Positions 32,111 through 42,175 of a stretch of DNA of 64,000 nucleotides are shown here, piece after piece. Position 1 is the stretch's first letter, and every line of letters begins with the position of its first letter. The stretch is taken from assembly GCF_037176765.1 (NCBI RefSeq), contig NC_090026.1:127056252-127120251 (forward strand), read 5' to 3'. The stretch comes from Anolis sagrei (Eukaryota > Chordata > Lepidosauria > Squamata > Anolidae). A model generated the notes under the pieces. The model made no database searches, was not told the DNA's origin, and was given only the letters and a program-made list of their open reading frames with translations. Made by a program: the position numbers and the translations under genes.

Positions 32111-32654
32111 GTTTTATAGTAATTTTCCTTGATTCTTATTGTTGGTTTTCTGGTCTTCTGCTTCAAACATAAAACAGGAAAATAGCTCCTGTGCCCCTAA
32201 CTCTACCAAATGTGAAGGGATAGCTATCTGCCCTTTTCTTCTTGAGCAGCTGCAAAGTGGAAATGCTACAATTGCGGAAATGCCACATCTCCTTGCACAA
32301 TTCCCCATTTGCTTAGAACAATGGCATCATTCAAAGCCTTCACCTTGGTTCCTAAAGGTCACTTGAAGCCTTGTTAGATAACATACAGAAAAGCATTCAT
32401 GGGGAACAGCCCTCGGTTATCTCTTTTCTTGGCAGGCCAGGTCATTGTTCTTGGCATCCCTAATGTGGCATTAACTGTTCTCCATCTGTATTCTGAGTAG
32501 CCACAAGCCAACAATAATAATGGTTATCTGATTGATACAAACAATTTACAAGGCTGCTCTGTCTTACAACACTTCTCACCCACTGTCTCTAAAATTCTAG
32601 CTGCAAAGAACAAGATGTTGCTTGGCAAACTGGAGTCTTCCTTGCAATATATTA
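32111..32654. other. Unassigned intergenic DNA
   Basis: No repeat or exon recognised; SS18L2 exons were looked for here and not found. Confidence 0.35.
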
Positions 32655-33115
32655 TTCTGTTTCCCCAGAGGGACTCAGGGCGGTGAACAACAAAATCAGC
32701 AAACATTGAATGCTGCACAACAAACATAAGTAAGCAAAAACCCATCCCACTCAAATCCCAAAATAAATACGCATTTATACCAAAAGTAAGAATCATAAGA
32801 GGGACCGCCTCACCCCCTACCAACCCCCGAGATCCCTCTGTTCTGAGGACAAAGATCTATTGGAAATTCCCAGTGTCAAGAACTTGTGTCTAACAGCAAC
32901 CAGACGCAGAGCCTTCCCACAGTGGCACCTGAAGTCCATGACTTGCGGGATTTATCAGCTTTCCGCAGGGCATGTAAGACATATCTATTTTGACGGGCCT
33001 TTGATCTCTGATTGTTTTTAAATTGTTTTAAATTGTGTTCGATTTTAGCCTGTTCTTGTAAGCTGCTCCGAGCCCCAGGGGAGTGGCGGCATATAAGTTC
33101 AATTAATAAATAAAT
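32655..33115 (+). mobile_element. L2 LINE remnants
   Basis: The right end GTAAGCTGCTCCGAGCCCCA ... TTAATAAATAAATAAATTAA is an L2 tail. The left part is mixed and may include a reversed L2 piece. Confidence 0.6.
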
Positions 33116-33404
33116 AAATTAAATTAAATTAAAACAGATGATAGCATATAAAATTTACAATTTCATAATAACAATTGAAAAACAACAAAATTATTTATGT
33201 AATTTAGTAATTTATTGTATTTTTATGTTCATTTATTTTTGAATTTATTGCTCCCCACCTCAAGCCATCAGAAGAATTGGATAATAAATAAAATGTTTTA
33301 TTATCTATCTATCTATCTATCAATAAGTAAAAGTATGTTGGTTGGTTGGTTTCTACAGCATAGGCTCCTTCTTGGTGTGATGGAGCTGAACCAAACTTGG
33401 CATA

Positions 33405-33722
33405 AAGGTAAAGGTAGTCCCCTGACATTAAGTCCAGTCGTGTCTGACTCTGGGGTGTGGTGCTCATCTCCATTTCTAAGCCGAAGAGCCAGCGTTGTCC
33501 GTAGACACCTCCAAGGTCATGTGGCCGGCATGACTGCATGGAGCGCCGTTACCTTCCCGCTGGAGCGGTACCTATTGATCTACTTACATTTGCATGTTTT
33601 CGAACTGCTAGGTTGGCAGAAGCTAGGGCTGACAGCGGAAGCTCCCCGGAATCGAACCTGCGACCTTTCGATCAACAAGCTCAGCAGCTCAGTGCTTTAA
33701 CCCAATGCGCCACCGGGGGCTC
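33405..33722 (-). mobile_element. Sauria-type SINE, near full length
   Basis: Reversed: the tail AAAGGTAAAGGTAGTCCCCT starts it, and the tRNA-like head ends in CACCGGGGGCTC. A 14-bp duplication CCAAACTTGGCATA flanks it exactly (33391-33404, 33723-33736). The family is known to be moved by BovB. Confidence 0.93.
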
Positions 33723-34075
33723 CCAAACTTGGCATACATTATTCAAATTAAAATAAATGTGCGGTTAACTACAAAACACCTATTTCTGTTTTATTGACAA
33801 TTCTAAAGCCTTTGACTGTGTGGATCATAATAAATTGTGGCAAGTTCTTGGTGGTCTGGGGAGACCAAGCCACTTTGTCTCTCTCCTGAGAAATCTGTAT
33901 AAGGACCAAGTAGCAACAGTAAGAACTCACCATGGAACAAGAGACTGGTTCAAAATTGGGAAAGATTGGGTTCAAGATTGTTGGAGGCTTCCTTGCAGGA
34001 TCTTGAGCATTACCTTACTGGCATGAGTTGTATCCTCTCACTCAACCTATTCAACTTGTATGCAGAACACATCAA

Positions 34076-35397
34076 GCCACAAGCTGCACATCACAAGTGC
34101 TGAACCTGACTCAGCACATAGAAGATGGCTTTGAAAGGCAGCAGATCACAGGAGCTGTTTTCATAGACCTGTCAGCAGCTTATGATACTGTGAACCACTG
34201 CCTCCTCCTGAGAAAAATGTATACTATCACAAAGGACTATCACCTCATCCGCCTCATAGGAAACCTGCTACAAAACAGGAGCTTTTTTGTTGAGTTCCAG
34301 GGCCAGAGAAGCAGATGGCTGAAACAGAAGAACGGCCTGCCTCAGGGGAGTGTGCTTGCTCCATCCATGTTCAACATCTACACAAATGACCAGCCACTGC
34401 CAGAAGGGACAGAGAGTTTCATCTATGCTGATGATTGTGCCATCACCGCTCAAGCAGGGAGCTTTGAGATGGTAGAACAGAAGCACTGGAGCATTGCAAC
34501 GCACCTAAATACCTGGGAGTCACTCTGGACCATTCTCTGACCTACAAGAAGCACTGCCTGAACATCAAGCAAAAATGGGTGCTAGAAACAATATCATACG
34601 AAAGCTGACTGGCACAACCTGGGGATCACAACCAGATACAGTGAAGACATCTGCCCTTGCGCTATGCTACTCTGCTGCTGAGTATGCAAGCCCAGTGTGG
34701 AACACATCTCACTACACTAAAACAGTAGATGTGGCTCTTAATGAGACATGCCGCATTATCACGGGGTGTCTGTTCCCTACACCACTGGAGAAATTAGCCG
34801 GTATTACACCACCTAACATCTGCTGGGAAGTAGCAGCCAATAGTGAAAGGACCAAGGCAGAGACATCTCCAGCTCATCCCTTGTTTGGGTATCAGCCACA
34901 CGTCAACGACTTAAATCAAGAAATAGTTTTCTTAGATCTACAGAGACACTCGCTGGAACACCTCAGCAAGCGAGAGTTCAAAAGTGGCAGGCTCAAACCC
35001 AGCACCTCAATCCGTGGGTGATACCAGATGAGAGACTCCCCCCTGGGCACACAGAAGACTGGGCAACGTGGAAGGCGCTGAAGAGACTGCGCTCTGGCAC
35101 CATGAGATGCAGAGCCAATCTTAAGAAATGGGGCCACAAAGTTGAATCCACGACATGCGAGTGCGGAGAAGAGGAAACCACTGACCACCTGCTTCAATGC
35201 AACCTGAGCCCTGCTACATGCACAATGGAGGACCTACTTGCGGCAACACCAGAGGCACTCCAAGTGGCCAGATACTGGTAAAAGGGCATTTAATCAACTA
35301 CCAAGTTTGCAACATTTGTGCTTTTTTAATGTTTGTTTGTTTTGTTCTGTTAGAAATGTAATACAATGGTATGGTTGCTGATGACACGATAAATAAA
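34076..35397 (+). mobile_element. Unassigned jockey/I-like LINE nested in BovB
   Basis: This is the best copy of its family. It carries FIDLSAAYDTVNHCLLLRKM, GLPQGSVLAPSMFNIYTNDQ and the catalytic FIYADDCAITAQ, then a deletion, then SALALCYSAAEYASPVW and a terminal CECGEEETTDHLLQC zinc-like motif. The 3' end is CACGATAAATAAATAC. RT motif order suits the jockey/I group; Vingi or a relative is possible. Confidence 0.8.
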
Positions 35398-35577
35398 TAC
35401 CTACGGATGTGAGAGCTGGACCTTAGGGAAGGCTGAGCGAAGGACGATAGATGCTTTTGAACTGTGGTGTTGGAGGAAACTGCTGAGAGTGCCTTGGACC
35501 GCGAGAAGATCCAACCTGTCCATCCTCCAGGAAATAAAGCCCAACTGCTCATTGGAGGGAATAATAGTAGAGGCCAA

Positions 35578-35578
35578 G

Positions 35579-35615
<37 letters not shown>

Positions 35616-36155
35616 TATTTATACCACGCTACTATCTCCCCAAGGGACTCTGTGCAGCTTACATGAGGCCAAGCACACAGTACATCAATAAACAAAAGCA
35701 ATAACAAAAAATCAATACAAAACAATATAAATCACATAAGCAAAAATAAACAATAACAGTAACACAAAAGCATTTAAAAAACCTATGGCCGGGCCAAATG
35801 TAATAATTTAAAATTTAAAAAATAATGCTGAGCATGAACATGGTAGAATATAACTGGGATAGGGTTTTTAAAAGAGAAATGAGGGAATGCAGTCAGTCTA
35901 AATCAATGGTAAAGTGCATTTTGAGGGCATATTGCTGAGAGTTTTCCTTATTCTGGGAAGGCACACTGCAACAACCACGTTTTCAGGCTCCTCCGAAAGA
36001 CTGCCAGAGTTGGGGCATGTCTGATATCCTTGGGAAGTGAGTTCCAGAGTCGGGGGGCCACCACTGAGAAGGCCCTCTCCCTCATCCCCACCAATCATGC
36101 CTGCGAAGGAGGTGGGAGCACGAGCAGGGCCTCACTAGATGATCGAAGAGATCAT
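35578..36155 (-). mobile_element. L2 LINE nested in BovB
   Basis: The tail is (AAT)n followed by TACTTTATTTATACCACGCT. The upstream end reads reversed TGAGTTCCAGAGTCGGGGGG and AGAAGGCCCTCTCCCTCATC, typical of L2. Confidence 0.8.
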
Positions 36156-36369
36156 GTAGGTTCATACTTTGGCCACATCATGAGAAGAAAGGAAAGCTTA
36201 GAGAAGAGTATGTTGCTGGGGAAAATTGAAGGAAAAAGGAAGAGGGGCCAACCAAGGGCAAGATGGATGGATGGGATCCTTGAAGTGACTGACTTGACTC
36301 TAAAGGAGCTGGGGGTGGTGACGGCCAACAGGGAGCTCTGGCGTGGGCTGGTCCAGGAGGTCACGAAGA

Positions 36370-37963
36370 ATCATAGAATCAAAGAGTTGGAAGAGACCTC
36401 ATGGGCCATCCAGTCCAACCCCCTGCCAAGAAGCAGGAATGTTGCATTCAAATCACCCCTGACAGATGGCCGTCAAGCCTCTGTTTAAAAGCTTCCAAAG
36501 AAGGAGCCTCCACCACACTCCGGGGCAGAGAGTTCCACTGCTGAACGGCTCTCACAGTCAGGAAGTTCTTCCTCGTGTTCAGATGGAATCTCCTCTCTTG
36601 TAGTTTGAAGCCATTGTTCCGCGTCCTATTCTCCAGGGAAACAGAAAACAAGCTTGCTCCCTCCTCCGTGTGGCTTCCTCTCACATATTTATACATGGCT
36701 ATCATATCTCCTCTCAGCCTTCTCTTCTTCAGGCTAAACATGCCCAGCTCCTTAAGCTGCTCCTCATAGGGCTTGTTCTCCAGACCCTTGATCATTTTAG
36801 TCGCTCTGGACACATTCCAGCTTGTCAACATCTCTCTTGAATTGTGGTGCCCAGAATTGGACACAATATTCCAGATGTGGTCTAACCAAAGCAGAATAGA
36901 GGGGTAGCATTACTTCCCTGGACCTAGACACTAGGCTCCTATTGATGCAGGCCAAAATCCCATTGGCTTATTTTGCTGCCACATCACATTGTTGGCTCAT
37001 GTTTAACTTGTTGTCCACGAGGACTCCAAGATCTTTTTCACACGTACTGCTCTTGAGCCAGGCATTGTCCCCCATTCTATATCTTTGCATTTCGTTTTTC
37101 CTGCCAAAGTGGAGTATCTTGTATTTGTCACTGTTAAACTTCATTTTGTTAGTTTTGGCCCATCTCTCTAATCTGTCAAGATCATTTTGAATCCTGCTCC
37201 TGTCCTCTGGAGTATTGGCTATCCCTCCCAATTTGGTGTCATCCGCAAACTTGATGATCCTGCCTTCTAATCCTTCATCTAAGTCATTAATAAAGATGTT
37301 GAACAGGACCGGGCCCAGGACAGAACCCTGCTGACGGCACTCCGCTCGTCACTTCTTTCCAGGATGAAGAGGAAGCCTTGGGGAGAATCACCCTCTGTGT
37401 TCGTCCATTTAACCAATTACAGATCCACCTCACCGTAGTTTTGCCTAGCCCACATTGGACTAGTTTCCTTGCCAGAAGGTCCTGGGGGACCTTGTCGAAG
37501 GCCTTACTGAAATCCAGGTATGCCACATCCACGGCATTTCCCGCATCTACCCAGCTTGTAACTCTATAGAAAAAAGAGATCAGATGAGTCTGGCATGACT
37601 TGTTTTTGATAAATCTATATTGACTATTAGCGATGACCGCATTTTTTTCTAAGTGTTTGCAGACCACTTCCTTAACAATCTTTTCCAGAATCTTGCCCGG
37701 TATTGACGTGAGGCTGACCGGACGGTAGTTGTTTGGGTCATCCTTTTTTCCCTTCTTGAAGATTGGGACCACATTGGCCCTCCTCCAATCTGCTGGAACT
37801 TCTCCCGTTCTCCAAGAACTCTCAAAGATGGTTGCCAATGGTTCCGAAATGACTTCCGCTAGTTCCTTCAATACTCTGGGGTGTAGTTGATCTGGCCCTG
37901 AAAGGGGACTTGAACTCATTTAGAGCGGCCAGGTATTCCTGGACGACTTGTTTCCCAATTTGG
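36370..37963 (-). mobile_element. CR1 LINE nested in BovB tail
   Basis: It carries PGKILEKIVKEVVCKHLEKN, AYLDFSKAFDKVPQDLLARK and GLEGRIIKFADDTKLGG in several frames and ends in the CR1 tail. It sits a few bases before the BovB 3' terminus. Confidence 0.93.
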
Positions 37964-37995
37964 AGTCGGAAATGACTGAACGAATGAACAACAAA

Positions 37996-38449
37996 TACCT
38001 TTTCCCACTAAGTAAACAAAGAGATAAAAGCAGAATGCTTCTGTTAATCCTGGAAAAGGTGAAGTGGACTTAACTAAACCTTTCTTTGCCAGCTGTTGAA
38101 GGTTTGGCTTTTCCAAAGGACATGAACCGCCTGGGGAAATAATAATAAAAAGAAACAACAGACTTATTCATTCAACAGAGGTGTTTTTGTTCCATTAGTA
38201 CTTACATCAAATGACTCTTGAGTCATGGCTGGCCTGGATGCAGTGATACTCACATGGCAGGCCTTCTGTTTTACTTCCAAGATTTGTTTTGGGCCTTCCT
38301 CTGAGGCTGAGAGAGTGTGACTTGCCCAAAGACAGCAATATTGAAACAAGGGTTCGCATTGTGGTCTCCAAAATGGTACCCCAACTCTTGGGTGTGCATC
38401 TACACTGTAGATTTAGTGCAGTTTAACACCAGTTTCATTCCAGGCCAAA
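37996..38449. other. Unassigned DNA upstream of NKTR
   Basis: 38395-38440 is a MITE remnant (GCATCTACACTGTAGATTTA). No exon recognised. Confidence 0.35.
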
Positions 38450-38594
38450 GTAGCATTGGTGTGCGCATGCGCAAGATGTGTAGGCGAAGCCAACGAGAGG
38501 GGGCGAGGCTGTCTTTTTAGCGGCTGACCAATAGGAGCACAGAAAGAAGGATAATGCAAATGAGGGGGCGGGGAAATTAGTGCCTAGATGTCAA
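38450..38594 (+). promoter_or_regulatory. NKTR distal promoter block (NRF1, CCAAT, octamer, Sp1 motifs)
   Basis: This block contains GTGCGCATGCGCAAG (a near-perfect NRF1 site), GACCAATAGG (CCAAT), ATGCAAAT (exact octamer) and GGGGGCGGGG (Sp1). It is parted from the core promoter by a palindromic MITE. The motif cluster suggests that the two blocks were once contiguous. Confidence 0.55.
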
Positions 38595-38734
38595 GCTTGG
38601 GCCCTCTCGGTGTTTTGGACTTCAACTCCCACAATTCCTAACAGCCTACCGGCTGTTAGGAATTGTGGGAGTTGAAGTCCAAAACACCGAGAGGGCGGGC
38701 TCAAATTGACTCATGCCTGCTATAGAGTGGGGAA
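38595..38734. mobile_element. Palindromic hAT MITE inside NKTR promoter
   Basis: A near-perfect inverted repeat (GGTGTTTTGGACTTCAACTC ... GAGTTGAAGTCCAAAACACC) about a CCTACCGG centre, with worn outer ends TCATGCCTG on the right. Confidence 0.85.
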
Positions 38735-38860
38735 AGGGGCGTGGCTAATATGCTTGGCCAATCGGAGCGCGGGACCGAAGGGGCGGATTTAAAACAAAAC
38801 GGCAGTTAGGCGCGCGCGCGCTTGCGTATGACGTCAAGGGCACGGAGGTGGGCGTGATTT
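38735..38860 (+). promoter_or_regulatory. NKTR core promoter (GC boxes, CCAAT, CRE)
   Basis: In order come a GC box (GGGGCGTGGC), a CCAAT box in GGCCAATCGGAGCG, another GGGGCGG, a CG-repeat run and a CRE-like TGACGTCAA at about 38830. GGCCAATCGGAGC also occurs in the SEC22C promoter. No TATA box is evident. Confidence 0.7.
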
Positions 38861-38978
38861 CCGCGTCGCCTCAAAGGAGAGAAGGAGAGCCCGTTAATGG
38901 CGGCGGAGCAGCAGAGGTCTCTTCCGTGAGAGAAGGGAGAAGGGGCAGGGAGGAGGCCAAGGAGGAGGAGGAGGCCGG
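38860..38978 (+). other. NKTR: NKTR noncoding exon 1 with short upstream ORF
   Basis: A GC-rich leader ends at the donor GAGGCCGG|GTGAGC (exon end 38978) and the next acceptor on this strand with NKTR sequence is at 44782. The leader holds an ATG at 38897 in ATGGCGGCGGAG, a YY1-like initiator context, reading MAAEQQRSLP and then stop at 38929. The transcription start is inferred, placed between the CRE and this ATG. Confidence 0.65.
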
Positions 38979-38997
38979 GTGAGCAGCCACGTATAAG

Positions 38998-40444
38998 AGA
39001 CACAAGTAGATAACATATGTAGATGATATGTCCATGCATGCACATAACAAGCACACACCTTTTATTTGACTTATTTGTGTGTGTGTAAATGTGAGGGCGT
39101 GAGTGAATACACGTATATGCGCACCCATACAATTTTAGATATATATATGTGTGTGTGTGTGTGTGTATTCTGTAGAACACATAAATATGTTCAGGTATGT
39201 GTACACATAAATACACATTTGAATAGAATGTGCAGGCGAGTGAAATACATATATACACTTATAGTTATACATACACACATACATATATATTTATATATGC
39301 ATATATTTACACACAGTCACAAATACACACATTTATGTCCATGTATAAATAACATAAATCCACATTTTATTTGAATATATATGTATAAATGTGCAGGTGA
39401 GTGATATATACACAAACACACATTTCCTTGTATATATACACATAAATCCACATTTTATTTGAATATATATGTATAAATGTGCAGGTGAATGATACACACA
39501 CAATACATATATAGACACATAGTTATACATACACACATTTATGTCCATGTATAAATAACATAAATCCACATTTTATTTGAATATATGTGTATAAATGCAC
39601 AGGTGAATGATATATACACACACACACACACAATACATATATACACTTATAGTTATACATACACACATACATATATATTTATATATGCATATATTTACAC
39701 ACAGTAACAAATACACACATTTATGTCCATGTATATATACACATGAATGCACATTTTATTTGAATATATATGTATAAATGTGCAGGTGAATGATATATAC
39801 ACATACACACAATACATATATAGACACATAGTTATACATACACACATACATATATATTTATATATGCATATATTTACACACAGACACAAATACACACATT
39901 TATGTCTGTATAAATAACATAAATCCACATTTTATTTGAATATTTGTGTATAAATCCACAGGTGAGTGATATATACACATACATACACACAATACATATA
40001 TACACTTATAGTTATACATACACACATACATATATATTTATATATGCATATATTTACACACAGACACAAATACACACATTTATGTCTATGTATAAATAAC
40101 ATAAGTCCACATTTTATTTGAATATATGTGTATAAATGCACAGGTGAGTGATATATACACATACATACACACACACACATTTCCATGTATATATATACAT
40201 AAATCCACATTTTATTTGAATATAGGTGTGTATAAATGTGCAGGTGAGTGAATATATATATATACACACACATCTATACACACACATTCATATCTATCTA
40301 TATATATATATACACACACAAATATTTTCATGTATATATACACATAAATGCACATTTTATTTGAATATATATGTATAAATGTGCAGGTGAGTGAATATAT
40401 ATATATATATACACACACATCTATACACACACACTCTATCTATC

Positions 40445-40476
<32 letters not shown>

Positions 40477-41240
40477 AATATTTTCATGTATATATACACA
40501 TAAATGCACATTTTATTTGAATATATATGTATAAATGTGCAGGTGAGTGAATATATATATATATATATATACACACACATCTATACACACACACTCTATC
40601 TATCTATCTATCTATATATATATATACACACACACACAAATATTTCCATGTATATATACACATAAATGCACATTTTATTTGAATATATGTGCTTATAAAT
40701 GCGCAGGTGAGCGTGTATATATATATATTGTCTGTGTGTGTTTAAATGTGCAGGTGAGTGAATATATATATATATATATACACACACACATCTATACACA
40801 GACACTCATATCTATACATATATATGTATACACACACACACACAAATATTTCCATGTATATATACACATAAATCCACATTTTATTTGAATATACGTGCAT
40901 ATAAATGCGCAGGTGAGTGTGTATATATATATTTTGTCTCTGTGTGTGTTTTAATGTGCAGGTGAGTGAATATATATATATATACACACACACAAATATT
41001 TCCATGTATATATACATATAAATGCACATTTTATTTGACTATACATGTGTATAAATATGCAGGTGTGTGTGTGTGTGTGTTTGTATGTGTATATATATAA
41101 GTCTGTGTGTATAAATGTGCAGGTGAGTGAATATGTATATATATATATATACACACATACACGCACAAGTATTTCCATGTATATATACCACATAAATGCA
41201 CATTTTATTTGGATATACATGTCTATAAATGCGCAGGTGA

Positions 41241-41289
<49 letters not shown>

Positions 41290-41316
41290 CTGTGTGTAGA
41301 AATGTGCAGTCAGTGA

Positions 41317-41351
<35 letters not shown>

Positions 41352-41700
41352 AATATACACATGTATATATACACATAAATACACACATTAACAAGAATGA
41401 GGTCTAGAGAATAGGATTTGAAAATGAAACACAGTTGAATTATAATTGTGCACCAGATATATTGACGTAACTTGGGAGCTGCCTGTGTGTGTGTGTATAC
41501 ACACATACATATATATGTATGTGTGTATATGTATTTATATGTGTATGTATGTATACATACATGCATACACATAGACACATATCTGAATGAATAGATGTGT
41601 ATAAATGTGTGGGTGTGGATGAGTGAATACACATAAATATGCACACATAAAATTATACACACACACACACAAATGTATACATATGCATGGATATATATGC
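38998..41700 (+). repeat. AT-rich tandem array with repeated CAGGTGAGT (NKTR intron 1)
   Basis: Units of about 90-170 bp repeat the theme CACATTTTATTTGAATATAT, then GTATAAATGTGCAGGTGAGT, then runs of (TA)n, (CA)n and (TATC)n. CAGGTGAGT occurs exactly at about 39389, 39956, 40138, 40238, 40381, 40537, 40748, 40908, 40957, 41118 and 41232, with near forms at 39229, 39478, 39597, 39780, 40701 and 41059. Long open frames here come from the simple repeats. Confidence 0.9.
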
Positions 41701-41798
41701 ATATAGGCAGTCCCCAAGTTACGTATACTGATGCACAATTATAATTTACCTGTCAGTTTCTTTTTCAAATCCTATTCTCTAGATCTCAGTCTTGTTAC
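41393..41798. mobile_element. Inverted pair of a MITE around a microsatellite
   Basis: The stretch 41393-41490 (CTAGAGAATAGGATTTGAAA ... TGACGTAACTTGGGAGCTGCC) recurs inverted at 41700-41798 (GGCAGTCCCCAAGTTACGTA ... CAAATCCTATTCTCTAGA). The (CA/TG) loop lies between. Confidence 0.75.
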
Positions 41799-42175
41799 AG
41801 AAAAATCAATTTGTATATATATGCCAAATATGCATAACTTGGTTTATTTAGATTGAGATATTTGAGTCAAACAAACTAGAGATTCCCCAAGAATTTCTGG
41901 ATGGGCTAAGGAGCATGAGAGAGGACCAAATCAAACTACTGTTTCCTGTTGGGTTCTTAACTCTCCATTAAACAAACTATGGCCTAAAGGCCCATTATTT
42001 GTTTATCTGATCCCAGTGTCAGCAGCGTGTGCATTTGTTACTTATAAAAGAGGCCAGTGTTGACCTGAAAGCTGGGCGTATCATGATTTGTCACCTAGGT
42101 CAATGTCTCTAGAACTTCTCCCCAGAAAAGTCAGTGGCTTAATGTTTACTGTTACTCCCTGAGCAAATAAAGTTT
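41799..42175. other. NKTR intron 1, unassigned
   Basis: Nothing recognised apart from a terminal (GTT)n that belongs to the BovB tail. Confidence 0.35.

Larger units (their letters stand above)
33766..37995 (+). mobile_element. BovB (RTE) LINE carrying three nested LINEs
   Basis: BovB blocks lie at 33766-34075 (AFDCVDHNKLWQVLGG), 35398-35577 (TYGCESWTLGKAE), 36156-36369 (FGHIMRRKES) and 37964-37995 (GTCGGAAATGACTGAACGAA tail). They run in one order and orientation. Between them sit an unassigned LINE, an L2 and a CR1. About 500 bp of BovB is missing between the first two blocks. Confidence 0.88.

Noticed and set aside
34028-34540. 170-codon protein with YADD as a host gene
   Set aside because: It is the RT of a LINE inserted in BovB.
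39229-41320. CRISPR-like look of the spaced repeats
   Set aside because: Units are low-complexity satellite of variable length within a vertebrate intron, with no unique spacers and no cas genes.
38998-41700. Several open frames of 70-210 codons rich in Tyr, Ile, His and Thr
   Set aside because: They come from (TA)n, (CA)n and (TATC)n tracts in all frames, with no homology or splice logic.
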